A stretch of DNA of 64,000 nucleotides. Origin: Geoalkalibacter ferrihydriticus DSM 17813 (GTDB lineage Bacteria; Desulfobacterota; Desulfuromonadia; Desulfuromonadales; Geoalkalibacteraceae). The notes under the pieces were generated by a model, which worked only from the letters and a program-made list of their open reading frames with translations, was not told the DNA's origin and searched no databases. The DNA lies in the NCBI RefSeq assembly GCF_000820505.1, contig NZ_JWJD01000001.1, positions 1,279,685 through 1,343,684 of the forward strand. The letters are read 5' to 3'. Made by a program: the position numbers and the translations under genes. Shown one piece after another: positions 41,217 to 51,200 of this stretch (the first letter of the stretch is position 1; each line of letters starts with the position of its first letter).

Positions 41217-42563
41217 ATGAATGCGAGCGAACCCTGCGGGCATTTTCGGCCTGCCGCGGAAGATCATCCCGCCCTGGCGAAATTTCCAGCCAAGCTGTTT
41301 GTCGAGGTGACCACCCGCTGCAACATGGAATGCTTCATGTGCATGAAGCAGAATCCCGGCAGCGGTATCTGCGAGGGAGATCTCAGCGAGGTGACCTTTG
41401 CCGCCCTCAAGCCCGCGTTTGCTCACCTTGAAGCGCTGATTCTCAACGGCGTCGGCGAACCCCTGCTGCACCCGCGTCTGGAAGAGATGATCGCGCGCGC
41501 CAAAACTCACATGCCGGAATCAGCCTGGGTGGGTTTTCAAAGTAACGGATTGCTGATCAGCGAAAAGCGGGCAAGCACACTGGTCAAAGCGGGTCTTGAT
41601 AAGATCTGTCTGTCGGTCGACGCGACCTCCCCGGAGTTGTTCCGTAAGGTGCGCGAAGGCGGCGATATCCACGCCGTGGAGCGCGCGATGAATTCCCTGG
41701 TTAAGGCCAGGACCGAACAGCCCGCGAGCCGTCTGGAAATTGGCATGGAATTCGTCGCCATGCGCGACAACCTGCGGGAACTGCCCCGCGCCATTCGGTG
41801 GGCGGCCGAGCGTGGTGCAAGTTTTGCCCTCATCACCCACATGCTGCCCTACGATGAAGAGCATGCGGTCCAGGCCGCCTATCCCACGGTAACTGCCGAA
41901 GCCTTGCAGTTGTTTCACAAGTGGCGGGACATCGCCCGAAATCAGGGTCTTGACATCCGACGCTACTTCAAGAGCCTGATCCGCTACGCCACCACGCGCA
42001 GCGAAGACGAACAGCGTCTCTACAAGCTGGTGGAACAGATGAGGAACGAGGCGGTGGCGCAGGGAATCGTGCTTGATCTGCGCAGCCTGATGGCGGTGGA
42101 TGAGGGCTTGCTTGACGAGGTGGCGGCGGTGTTTGCCGAAAGCCGGCGGGTGGCCGCGGAGTGCGGGGTTGATCTGCGCCTGCCGGAAATTCTGCCCAAG
42201 CACCAGCGCAGCTGTGAGTTCGTGGAAGAGGGCGGGGCGTTTGTCGCCTGGGATGGCAAGGTTTATCCCTGCTATTTTCTCTGGCACCGCTTCAACTGCT
42301 ACGCCATGGGTTGGGAGCAGAAGGTGCAGCCCAAGGTTTTCGGCGACCTCAACGAGAACGCGCTGCTTGATATCTGGAACGCCCCGGCCTTCCGGGATTT
42401 TCGCGCCAAGGTGATTCGCTACGACTACCCCTTCTGCTCCAATTGCGCCGTAGCACCCTGCGACCTGGTGCAGGCCGAAAACTTCGAGCATGACTGCCAC
42501 GCCCAGAGCGAACCCTGCGGCAGCTGCCTGTGGTGCATGGGGCTGTTTCAGTGCCTGCGCTGA
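41217..42563 (+). CDS. Radical SAM/SPASM putative metalloenzyme maturase
   Basis: 448 residues. CNMECFMC lies near residue 36 in FVEVTTRCNMECFMCMKQN. The C-terminal part has RSCEFVEEGG, VYPCYFLWHRFNC, CSNCAVAPC, HDCHAQSEPCGSCLWC and MGLFQC, an unusually cysteine-rich SPASM region ending at the C-terminus. From memory this resembles the radical SAM maturases found with tungsten or other metalloenzymes in Geobacter-type genomes. It is convergent with the fdhD-mobA gene and touches its end. A role in formate dehydrogenase or W-enzyme maturation is inferred. GAGGAG precedes ATG 41217. Confidence 0.8.
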   Translation: MNASEPCGHFRPAAEDHPALAKFPAKLFVEVTTRCNMECFMCMKQNPGSGICEGDLSEVTFAALKPAFAHLEALILNGVGEPLLHPRLEEMIARAKTHMPESAWVGFQSNGLLISEKRASTLVKAGLDKICLSVDATSPELFRKVREGGDIHAVERAMNSLVKARTEQPASRLEIGMEFVAMRDNLRELPRAIRWAAERGASFALITHMLPYDEEHAVQAAYPTVTAEALQLFHKWRDIARNQGLDIRRYFKSLIRYATTRSEDEQRLYKLVEQMRNEAVAQGIVLDLRSLMAVDEGLLDEVAAVFAESRRVAAECGVDLRLPEILPKHQRSCEFVEEGGAFVAWDGKVYPCYFLWHRFNCYAMGWEQKVQPKVFGDLNENALLDIWNAPAFRDFRAKVIRYDYPFCSNCAVAPCDLVQAENFEHDCHAQSEPCGSCLWCMGLFQCLR

Positions 42564-43985
42564 TCAGGATTGCTGTTTCTGCAAGACCTGCGGCAGCTCG
42601 CCGGGCTGATCTGTGTGCTGCCCCGTGCGGCACTGGAAGTATTCCTCGGGGGTGTTGATGTTGCGGAAGCTCTTGCCCTCGGCGTCGTGTTGGGCAAGTT
42701 CGGCGAGGGCCACTTCGTGCACCTGCACGGCGGGAAAAAAGGCGACGATGCGTTTGCGGCCCTGGTCGAGGACTTGCTCGATGGCGGGCAGGCAGTTCTT
42801 ATGATAGAGGGCGTGCAGGGGCTCGGGACCGCGCGGACTCTGGGGGATGACCACCTCGCCTTGTTCGGCATGGGCGCAGAGATCACGGATGACATCTGGT
42901 TTGAGAAACGGCATGTCGCAGGCCACGGCGAAAATGCGCTCATGGCGAGCGTGGCACAGGCCTGAGTGAATGCCAGCCAGTGCGCCCTTGGCGTAGTAGA
43001 TGTCGGGCACCTTGCGGCAGGGGATGTCTTGATAAAGGCTCGGCGAGTTGGTGACGATAATCACCTCGTCGAACAAAGCGCTCAGGCGCCGATAAATGTG
43101 ATCGATGAAGCGCGCGCCCTCCACGGGCAACAGCGACTTGTCGCAACCCATGCGCCGGCTTTCGCCGCCGGCCAGAATGACGCCGGTGATGCCGGCGATT
43201 TTTTTATCGGGTACGCCGGGCGCGAGGCGCGCGGCGTGGCTGTACACCTCGAAGGTTTCACCCCGCACATAGCCGACCAGGGTGATGCCGGCCTGCTCGG
43301 CCAGCTCGATGGCTTTGTCGGTGGGCGAGGTGCGCGAGGCGATCAGGGCGATGCCCAGAAAGGCGGCCTTCGCCACCATTTCCGTGGAAATACGCCCGGA
43401 AGTCACGAGTATGCGTCCCGCCAGGTCGATGCCGCGGAACAGGGCTTCGCCGGCGATGCGATCAAGGGTGTTGTGTCGGCCGAGATCCTCGGCAAACAGC
43501 ATGAGCCTGACGCCGTCACCCACCGCGGCGGAATGAATGCCCCCGTGGCTGGCGTAGCTTTCGGCCTTGCGCGCGAGATCCTTCATTAACTGGAAGACCG
43601 CGGCAGGTGAGAATTTTTCGGCCGACACTGTTTCCGTCCGTGGCCTGAGGGTGCGTGCCAGGTTAAAGGTGATACCGGTACCGCAACCCGAGGTCAGCGT
43701 CGGCTTGAGGCGTTCGGGGATTGCGCCGCGCACCTGGACGCGGGCGCTTCCGAAATCGGCGCAAACGCCGAGGCTCAGAACCTCATCCATGCTGCTGATG
43801 AACCCTTGCAGCCGCAAAAAGCCCATGATCAGAAAGTTGAGTTGGTGAGGCGAGCTGATCAGCGTCGCCAGGGGGCGTTCGTTGACGATGAGTTCCAGGG
43901 GGTATTCCTGAACCAGGGGGCGCTCAAAGTTTTTGAACTGGTCGCGTTCAAAGCGAACGATGCCACGTCTCAAGCCTTTTTCCAT
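42564..43985 (-). CDS. fdhD-mobA: FdhD-MobA fusion protein
   Basis: 473 residues. Residues 1 to ~265 are FdhD (sulfurtransferase that loads sulfur on the formate dehydrogenase cofactor): TLTSGCGTGITF, YASHGGIHSAAV, EDLGRHNTLDRIAG. Residues ~275-473 are MobA (GMP transfer to molybdopterin): GVILAGGESRRMGCDKSLL and VACDMPFLKPDV. The FdhD loop has one cysteine (SGCGTG), where E. coli has CxxC. ATG 43985 with AGGAG is chosen over an upstream frame. Last gene of the first formate dehydrogenase operon. Confidence 0.92.
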   Translation of the reverse strand: MEKGLRRGIVRFERDQFKNFERPLVQEYPLELIVNERPLATLISSPHQLNFLIMGFLRLQGFISSMDEVLSLGVCADFGSARVQVRGAIPERLKPTLTSGCGTGITFNLARTLRPRTETVSAEKFSPAAVFQLMKDLARKAESYASHGGIHSAAVGDGVRLMLFAEDLGRHNTLDRIAGEALFRGIDLAGRILVTSGRISTEMVAKAAFLGIALIASRTSPTDKAIELAEQAGITLVGYVRGETFEVYSHAARLAPGVPDKKIAGITGVILAGGESRRMGCDKSLLPVEGARFIDHIYRRLSALFDEVIIVTNSPSLYQDIPCRKVPDIYYAKGALAGIHSGLCHARHERIFAVACDMPFLKPDVIRDLCAHAEQGEVVIPQSPRGPEPLHALYHKNCLPAIEQVLDQGRKRIVAFFPAVQVHEVALAELAQHDAEGKSFRNINTPEEYFQCRTGQHTDQPGELPQVLQKQQS

Positions 43986-44153
43986 GGTCGACTCCTGCCT
44001 TGTGTGCGGATCTGTCCGGCGATGCCGTAAACGGAAAGCAGAAACTGTGCCTTTTGCAAAAATGCTGTGTTTATGGGCTTTGCGGCCTGGATTGCGTAAA
44101 AAAGGGTGGGTCAAAATCACCCACCTGGATCACAGCGGTATACAGGTCGCGGA

Positions 44154-45032
44154 TCAATGAGTATCCGAAGTTTTCTCTGCCCCGCCGGGGAAGTCGCGCT
44201 TGATTCGGGTGAAGCCTTCACGCTGGGCGAGCAGATCGAGATGCAGGGTGCTGACGTCTTCAATATCCATGGGCAGGTTCAGGCCCGCCTCGCGACTGTC
44301 GACCACCTTGAGGTAACTGTCGCATTTACGACAGACGTTGACGCGGTAGGCCTTGTCTTCGCCGGCGGTAAAATATTCCAGGGTCTTTTCATCGCGGTTG
44401 CCGCAACTGGTGCAGCTGCGCCGTGCGCCGGGCCAGTTTTCGCCGCAGGTGCCGCAGTGCAGGACCAGCCGCCCTTCGTCGCCCTGGAGTTCGCCCATGA
44501 CCGGGACGCTTCCGCACAGGGGACAGTAGCCGTGCGGCCACTCGCCCTCGGGGGCGGCAAGCCCGTTTTCGCGAGCCTGGTGGAGCGCAAAGGAGCAGGC
44601 AAGGCCGATGATGTATTCGAGCACCGCGGGTTCGCAGGCAAGATCCTCGGCGGTCTTGGCGAACAGGGCGCGGTCGCGTTCCACATAGGCGCCGAATAGG
44701 GGTACGGGGTCAAGGCTCTGTTTTTTCAGGGATTCGTCGATATGCGCCAGCTCTTCCTGGCCCTGTTGCCCGTGGCGGTGCAAAACCGCGATGAGATCGC
44801 GCAGAAAGGTGCGGGTGCGGGCAGGGTTGACGTCAAAGCTTTCGGCCGTGAGCAGGGGAAAGCCCTGTTCAAAATGGGTGGGCTCCGTTTTCGGTGCGAG
44901 TTTCAGAAATGGTTCGTTCTGTTCGGCGAGAAATGCGTAGAGGCTGCCGTAAAAATCGAATATTTCAGAAAATTGCGGGCGAATGCGGCGCAGGTCATTT
45001 AACCGGCGGCGACGTTGTTCAATATACTCCAT
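44154..45032 (-). CDS. fdhE: FdhE formate dehydrogenase accessory protein
   Basis: 292 residues. Two zinc-ribbon pairs in the second half, CPLCGSVPVMGEL and HCGTCGENWPGARRSCTSCG, with VNVCRKCDSYLKVVD later, match FdhE, a rubredoxin-like-fold protein needed for formate dehydrogenase assembly. ATG 45032 is preferred over GTG 45041, since AGGAG lies eight bases before the ATG and abuts the GTG. It lies 168 nt upstream of the FdhD-MobA gene on the same strand. Confidence 0.9.
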   Translation of the reverse strand: MEYIEQRRRRLNDLRRIRPQFSEIFDFYGSLYAFLAEQNEPFLKLAPKTEPTHFEQGFPLLTAESFDVNPARTRTFLRDLIAVLHRHGQQGQEELAHIDESLKKQSLDPVPLFGAYVERDRALFAKTAEDLACEPAVLEYIIGLACSFALHQARENGLAAPEGEWPHGYCPLCGSVPVMGELQGDEGRLVLHCGTCGENWPGARRSCTSCGNRDEKTLEYFTAGEDKAYRVNVCRKCDSYLKVVDSREAGLNLPMDIEDVSTLHLDLLAQREGFTRIKRDFPGGAEKTSDTH

Positions 45033-45069
45033 GCTAGACACTCCTCTTATTTATGACCGGGTTTCGGCA

Positions 45070-46122
45070 TCAGGGAAGCACCGGCGGGCCTACCACCGGA
45101 ACCGTTCCCGACAGGCTGGTTAAAAAAGCGAGCAGATCGGCTTTTTCCTCGGCCGTCAACTCCAGGGGCTGCAACAATCTCGATTTGTCGGGATCCTCGC
45201 CGCCGCCACGGTTGTAAAAGGCAATGACCGCTTCCAGGGTCGCGATGCTGCCGTTGTGCATATAGGGAGCGGTGTCCGCGACCTGGCGCAGGGGCGGTGT
45301 GCGAAAGGCGCCCAGGTCCTCCGGGTTGTGGGTGACGGCATAACGCCCCGGGTCGCGATCGCTGCGCTCCAGGCCCATCTGCACCTGAAAGAAATGGCGG
45401 GCGGCACGCCGTTGCGTATCTTTGCGCAGCTCCTCAGTTTCACCCACCCCCGTATTGTGAAACTTCTGGTCGGATAGCAGAGAGCCGCTGTGGCAACGAT
45501 GACAGTTGGCTTTGCCGTAAAACAGTGCCATGCCGCTCCGCGCCGCATTGCTCAGGGCATCAGGGTTGCCTTTCAGATACAGATCGAAGGGTGAATCACG
45601 CACGATGAGGCTGCGCTGGAAGTCAGCCAGAGCCGAGGCAATCGATGCGCGCGTGATTTCACTGTCGTAGGCCTGGCGAAAAAGCTCGGGATATCCTGGG
45701 GTTTCACGCAGCTTCTCGACCATGAAGTCCAGATGCAGGTTCATCTCGAAGGATGAGTGGATCGGACCTTCGGCCTGCTGCTCAAGGCTCTCACTGCGCC
45801 CGTCCCAGAGAAAGGTATGAAGATAGGCGACATTGATCAGGCTCTGGGTGTGTCGCCAGTGCCTGGTTGTCGGATAAGCTCCTGACAGAGCGCGGCCGTC
45901 GCCATAGGCCCGCTGGGGGTCGTGGCAGACGGCGCAACTCATGGTGCCGTCGCCCGAAAGGCGCCGGTCGAAAAATAGCATGCGTCCCAGCTCCACGCGT
46001 TCGGCGGGCGGCGCCTGCAATTGCGCCAGGGGCGCGGGAAGCTTGACCTCGGGCGCGGCAAGAGCCGGGCAGGTTGCGCCGAACCCTATCAGCAGCAATG
46101 CCAAGGAGATGAACCAGCGCAT
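45070..46122 (-). CDS. Diheme cytochrome c peroxidase/MauG-family protein
   Basis: 350 residues. The signal peptide MRWFISLALLLIGFGATC directs it to the periplasm. Two heme sites are present: CAVCHDPQRAYGDGRALSG (~70) and CHRCHSGSLLSDQKFHNTG (~210). TPPLRQVADTAPYMHNGS and FYNRGGG follow, as in the CcpA/MauG family. The usual function is peroxide reduction; some members oxidise proteins. It lies 4 nt after the Sec-DsbA gene in the formate dehydrogenase operon, so protection of that oxygen-sensitive system is likely (inference). ATG 46122 has GGGAGA upstream. Confidence 0.9.
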   Translation of the reverse strand: MRWFISLALLLIGFGATCPALAAPEVKLPAPLAQLQAPPAERVELGRMLFFDRRLSGDGTMSCAVCHDPQRAYGDGRALSGAYPTTRHWRHTQSLINVAYLHTFLWDGRSESLEQQAEGPIHSSFEMNLHLDFMVEKLRETPGYPELFRQAYDSEITRASIASALADFQRSLIVRDSPFDLYLKGNPDALSNAARSGMALFYGKANCHRCHSGSLLSDQKFHNTGVGETEELRKDTQRRAARHFFQVQMGLERSDRDPGRYAVTHNPEDLGAFRTPPLRQVADTAPYMHNGSIATLEAVIAFYNRGGGEDPDKSRLLQPLELTAEEKADLLAFLTSLSGTVPVVGPPVLP

Positions 46123-46126
46123 CTTT

Positions 46127-46717
46127 TTAGTCTCCCGTGGATTTTGCTTTCGCAAGTTCTTCATCGATGATTTTTTTGAAATCTTCGAAAGGGCGCTCTC
46201 CCACAATCTTGCGGCCGTTGATGAAGAACGTGGGTGTCTGGTAGATGTCGAGCTTTTGTGCCAAATCCACATCCTGGTTGATCCGTGCCAGATATTTTTC
46301 TCCGTCCAGTTCGCGGGTAAAGCGCGCCACATCCAGATTCAACTCGCCCGCATAGCCGACGAGGCTGTCGCGGTCAAGCCGTTTGCGCTCCAGCATCAGG
46401 TCGTGCATTTCCCAGAATTTTCCTTGAGCCCGTGCCGCTTCTGCGGCCTGGGCGGACAGGTGCGCATAGTCGCGGTAGCGATAGGGGTGATGGATGATCG
46501 CCAGCCGCACCTGATCGCCGTATTCCTCAATCACCCGATTGACGGTCGGACCGACCGCCTGACAGAAGGGTCATTGAAAATCGAGAAATTCGATGATGGT
46601 GACCGGCGCATCGGCGGGGCCGCGCACCGGCGCCCGGTCGAGGGGAATGTCGACGGCCGCCGCGGCCGTCGCCCACAACAAGATCAGTAAAACTAAACAG
46701 AATTTCTTTCCATGCAT
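46127..46717 (-). CDS. Selenocysteine-containing DsbA/thioredoxin-like protein (in-frame UGA)
   Basis: 196 residues if TGA 46573-46571 is read as selenocysteine (residue 49). The signal peptide is MHGKKFCLVLLILLWATAA. After it come PADAPVTIIEFLDFQ, then U-PFC, the CxxC active site of the DsbA/DsbG fold with Sec in first place. The rest continues the fold without a break (LDIYQTPTFFINGRKIVG with cis-Pro, FEDFKKIIDEEL). A hairpin with GGUCC loop follows the UGA. GGAGG precedes ATG 46717. It probably makes, isomerises or reduces disulfides or repairs cytochrome heme sites in the periplasm (inference). Two other Sec genes in the window show that the organism decodes UGA as Sec. Confidence 0.85.
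46543..46557 (-). promoter_or_regulatory. SECIS-like hairpin of the Sec-DsbA gene
   Basis: On the mRNA CGGUC-GGUCC-GACCG starts 13 nt after the UGA, with GGU in the loop 18 nt after it, like bacterial SelB-binding loops. Confidence 0.65.
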
Positions 46718-46837
46718 TGGGGAACCTCCGAAACGAAAGAATGGACGGGCATGAGCCAGTTCAATCATACCAGTTGATTGTACCCGGTTCACCCCGTCCA
46801 TTTCGTTCATTATGGCTACTTAGTCGTTAATGATGCT

Positions 46838-47449
46838 TTAGCCTTTTTCAACTTTACGGTACCATTTGCTGGCGTGCATTTTCGCCCAGCTTTTGGTGAC
46901 GGTGCCGTAGAGCATGCTGGAAATCGTCCCCGGGTTGCCTAGAGTCGTCAGATAGATATGCACGATGGCTGCTATCACGAACAGAACGAAGAACAGGCTG
47001 TGTAGAAGCAGCGAGTATTGAACCAGACTGCGTCCCAGGCCGTCCGCGAACCACAGGACAAGACCGGTGAGGCCCATGATCAGCGTCGCGAACAAGGAAA
47101 AGACACCGAACAGTTTTTGGCCGCAATTGAATTTGCCCTGAGGAATATGCTCATGCCCCTTGGACAGGTACCCCCCGCATTTTTTCATCCACAGCAGGTC
47201 GTCCTGGTCAAAAGTGAAGAGTTCCTTCAAGTGGTTGAAGGCCAGCAGCAGCGACGAGGTGAAAAACACCAAGCCCGCCCACTTGTGAATCAGCATGGAC
47301 TGATGTGGCCCGCCGAAGAAGTCGAAGTAGCCATAGAAGGTGTGAGCGTAAAGGCCCAGCCCGGTAAAGACCAGCAGAAAAAAGGCCACCACCATGAACC
47401 AGTGCAGGACCCGCTCGACGACATTGAAGCGCTCAACAAATCTGCTCAT
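46838..47449 (-). CDS. fdnI: Formate dehydrogenase cytochrome b subunit
   Basis: 203 residues with four hydrophobic helices (HWFMVVAFFLLVFTGLGLY, SLLLAFNHLKELF...). Histidines in VERVLHWFMV, IHKWAGLVFF and LLHSLFFVLF are the likely heme b ligands. This is the FdnI/FdoI type, which passes electrons from FdnH to menaquinone. It starts 3 nt after fdnH. A gap of 120 nt separates it from the Sec-DsbA gene downstream. Confidence 0.88.
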   Translation of the reverse strand: MSRFVERFNVVERVLHWFMVVAFFLLVFTGLGLYAHTFYGYFDFFGGPHQSMLIHKWAGLVFFTSSLLLAFNHLKELFTFDQDDLLWMKKCGGYLSKGHEHIPQGKFNCGQKLFGVFSLFATLIMGLTGLVLWFADGLGRSLVQYSLLLHSLFFVLFVIAAIVHIYLTTLGNPGTISSMLYGTVTKSWAKMHASKWYRKVEKG

Positions 47450-47452
47450 GGA

Positions 47453-48256
47453 TTATGCCCCTTTCTGCGGAGTGTCGTGCTCGTTGTTGTCCATCTCATC
47501 ATCATGTCTGCGGCCGTAATCCTCCAGTTTATTTGGTCCGAAGGTCACGTAATGCAGCAGTGCCGCGCCGACGGCGCCCCAGAAGCCGAGGATGCCTAAG
47601 GGCTTGACGACGTCCTTCCACAGGAAGACGGAGGCCGGAATGGCCGGTTTCGCCGGCAGGTTGTAGGTCTCGGGTGAATCCTCGAGGATGTAGACGGCGC
47701 CCAGACCCTTGAGGTCGTTCTCGCCGTAGACCTTTTTCCCTGCGGCCTTGGCTTCGGCGATAAGCGTGTCGCGGTCGCCAAAGCGCAGGGTCTGCGTCGG
47801 GCAAGACTTGACGCAGGCCGGAGCCATGCCGTTGGCGATGCGGTCGATGCAGGCATGGCACTTGGTGACCTTCTTGCGCGCGTCGTAGCGTGGCACGTCG
47901 AAGGGGCAGCCGTTGACGCAGTAGTGGCACTCGATGCACTTGTTCTGATCAAAGCCCACCATCCCGTCGGGAGTGTGGTAGAGGGCACCTGCCGAGGGGC
48001 AGACTTTGACGCAGCCGGCGTCGGCGCAGTGCATGCAGCGTTTGTTGAGAAACAGCCAACGCAGATCATCGCCGTTTTCCTGTTCAATGAACTTGATCTG
48101 GTTGTAGAGCTGCGGCGTGAGCTGCGGCGGATTTTCATAGCTGCCGCGGTTGACCGTCGCGTCAGGTTCAAGTTTGTTCCACTGTTTGCAGCCGACCTGG
48201 CAGGCGCGGCAAGCGATGCAGCGACTCATGTCGATTAGAAATGCTTTTCTTGCCAT
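47453..48256 (-). CDS. fdnH: Formate dehydrogenase iron-sulfur subunit
   Basis: 267 residues. Four 4Fe-4S motifs: CIACRACQVGC near 13, CMHCADAGCVKVC near 75, CIECHYCVNGC near 105 and CHACIDR...CVKSC near 130. One C-terminal helix (VKPLGILGFWGAVGAALLHY) anchors it to the membrane. FdnH wires FdnG to the cytochrome b. It begins 6 nt after fdnG. Confidence 0.93.
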   Translation of the reverse strand: MARKAFLIDMSRCIACRACQVGCKQWNKLEPDATVNRGSYENPPQLTPQLYNQIKFIEQENGDDLRWLFLNKRCMHCADAGCVKVCPSAGALYHTPDGMVGFDQNKCIECHYCVNGCPFDVPRYDARKKVTKCHACIDRIANGMAPACVKSCPTQTLRFGDRDTLIAEAKAAGKKVYGENDLKGLGAVYILEDSPETYNLPAKPAIPASVFLWKDVVKPLGILGFWGAVGAALLHYVTFGPNKLEDYGRRHDDEMDNNEHDTPQKGA

Positions 48257-48262
48257 CGTTTA

Positions 48263-51200
48263 TTACCCCCTTTTCTTCTCGACATTGACCATGAACGCCT
48301 TGGTTTCCGGAATCATGGTGTTGGCATCGCCGATGGTCGGCGTCAGCAGGTTGGCGCTGTCCCCGGATTTGGGTGAATGCCAGCCGTAATGATAAGGCAG
48401 CCCGACCTGGTGGATGGTCATGTTCTGCACCTTGAAGGGTTTGAAGCGCGGGGTAACGACAGCCACGGCTTCGACCTTGCCGCGCCCTGAGGAGACCACG
48501 CACCAGTCGCCGTTCTTGATGCCTTTTTCCCGACCAAGTTCCACACTCAACTCGACGAAGTTCTGCGGCTGCATTTCCATCAGCCAGGGGGTGTTGCGCG
48601 TCATGACCCCGGTCTGCCAGTGTTCCGTTACGCGATAGGTGCTGGCCACATAGGGATAGCGCGTATCGCAGCTGAAGTATTCATCCTTCGGGAACAGACG
48701 GATGGTCGGGTTGATGCGCTGGTTGTGGAACGGGTTTTTGTCCAGGGGGCACTCCAGGGCCTCGTAATGCTCCGGGAACGGCCCGTCGTTCAAGCCGGGA
48801 GCAAAGAGATTGGCGACCCCGTCGGCGGTCATGATGAAGGGCTTTTTGCCGGCGCTGTCGTCCATGGGCCGCCAGCCGCCATCGGGCACGTCGCCCGCCC
48901 AGGCATTGCCCGTCCACCAGATGACCGGCCGTTTGGGATCCCAGGGACGTCCCTGGCCGTCGACGGAGGCGCGATTGTAGATGATACGCCGGTTGACCGG
49001 CCAGCACCAGGCCCACTCGGGGTGCAGGCCGATGCCGCTGGGATCCTTTTGCCCACGCCGCGCCATCATGTTGCCCTGCTCGGTATAGCTGTTGCAGTAC
49101 AGCCAGTTGCCCGAGGATGTCGAGCCGTCGTCCTGCAACAGGGCAAAGCTCGGGACCTGTTCGCCTTTTTTGTAGAGGCGTCCGCCGATTTCCTTGTCCT
49201 CGACGAAGTACCCGTTGATCTCCTTGGCAATGACATGGGGGTCGATGTGCGGGATGTAGCCGTTAGGCAGCTTGAAGCCGTAATTCCAGGAGAGGTTGAG
49301 AATCGGATCGGGGAATGCGCCGCCCTCGGTGGCATATAGCTGCCGGATGCGGAAATACAGCTCATTGATCATATCGCCGTCAGGTTTGGAATTACCCACC
49401 GGCTTGGCGCCTTCGTAGCGCCACTGCGCCAGGCGTCCCGAGTTGGTGACCGAGCCCTCTTTCTCGAAGAAGGCGGCCGCCGGCAGAAAGAACACTTCGG
49501 TGTCGATTTCGGCCGGGTTGACGCCCGGGCCCTTCCAGAAGGAGGCGGTTTCGTTGTCGAACAGGTTGGCGGTCACCATCCAGTCGAGCTTGCTCAGAGC
49601 TGTTCGAACCTTGTTCGAATCGGAGCCCGAGCAGGCGGGGTTCTGGCCCCAGGCGAAGAAGCCCTTGATGCCGCCCTCGAACATGCGATCGAAGAGCATC
49701 AGCCAGGAGCCATTCTGCCCGGCGTCGAGCTTGGGCATGTAGTCGTAGCCGAAGCCCTGTTCTGCGCCCAGGCTGTGATCGTAGTAGGCGCGCATCAGCG
49801 AGGTGATGTACTTGCCGCGATTGCCCCACCAGTTGGCGCTTTTGGGGTCGCTGGTCGCGGGGGTGTGACGCTTGATGTAGCTCTCCAGATCGGGCAGATT
49901 CGCCGTCGGCGTCGGCAGGTAGCCGGGCAGGATGTGGAAGAGCAGGCCATAATCGGTTGAGCCCTGGACGTTGGATTCGCCGCGCAGGGCGTTGACCCCG
50001 CCGCCGGCCAGGCCGATATTGCCGAGCAGCAACTGAATCATGGCCATGGTGCGAATGTTCTGGGTGCCCACGGTATGCTGGGTCCAGCCCATGGCGTACA
50101 TGATCGTCGCCACCTTGTCGCGCTTGCCCGTGGCGGCGTAGGCTTCATAAACCGCCAGCAGTTTGTCCTGGGGGGTGCCGGTGATATCGGAGACCACCTC
50201 AGGGGTGTAGCGCGCGTAGTGCTTGCGCATCAGTTGGAAAACACAATTGGGATCCTGCATGGTCGGATCGGTCTTGGGAGTGCCGTCTTCATTGCGCTGA
50301 AACGACCAGGCCGATTTGTCGTAGCTGCGGCTCTCGGCATTGTAGCCCGAGAACAGGCCGTCGAGTTCCCCGGGCATCTTGAAGTCTTCGCGTACCAGGA
50401 AGGAGGCGTTGGTATAGAGCCGTACGTATTCGTCCTGGAACAACTGGTTTTCAAGGATGTAGTGGATCATCCCGCCGAGAAAGGGGATGTCGGTGCCCGA
50501 ACGCAGGGCGGCGTAGATGTCGGCTTTGGACGATGTGCGGGTGAAGCGCGGATCGACGCTGATCAGGGTGGCGCCGCGATCCTTGGCTTCGAGAACGTAT
50601 TTAAAGGAGATGGGGTGGTTTTCAGCGGGGTTGGCGCCCATCATAAGGATCACGTCCGCGTTGCGGAGGTCGATCCAGTGATTGGTCATGGCGCCGCGGC
50701 CGAAGGTGGCTGCCAAACTGGCAACCGTGGCGGAGTGTCATATACGTGCCTGGTGTTCGATGTAAACCAGTCCCAGGCCGCGCAGAAATTTTTGATAAAG
50801 GTAGCATTCCTCATTGTCCAGGGCAGCGCTGCCGATGGAGGCGATGGCGTCGGTGCGGTTGACCGTCTCGCCTTTTTCATTCGTCTCCATGAAACTTGCG
50901 TCGCGGGTGCTCTTGACGCGCCGCGCAATCTGGTCGAAGGCCCAGTCCCAGGAAACCTTGCGCCACTCACGCTCGCCCTTGCCGCGATACATGGGCTCTC
51001 TGACACGGGCTTTGTTGTGGTGCAGTTGATACACCGACGAGCCCTTGGGGCACAGGGTTCCGCGATTGATGGGGTGATCCGGATCGCCCTCGGTGTTGAT
51101 GATCGTTCCGCCCTGGTTGTGCACGATGAGGCCGCAGCCCACCGAGCAATAGGGGCAGATGGTGGTTGTTTCCCGGGCGTACTGAATCGCCAGGGGTTGG

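Noticed and set aside
46571-46810. A short secreted peptide frame next to a signal-less thioredoxin-like frame
   Set aside because: They are the two halves of one Sec-containing DsbA-like gene read through TGA.
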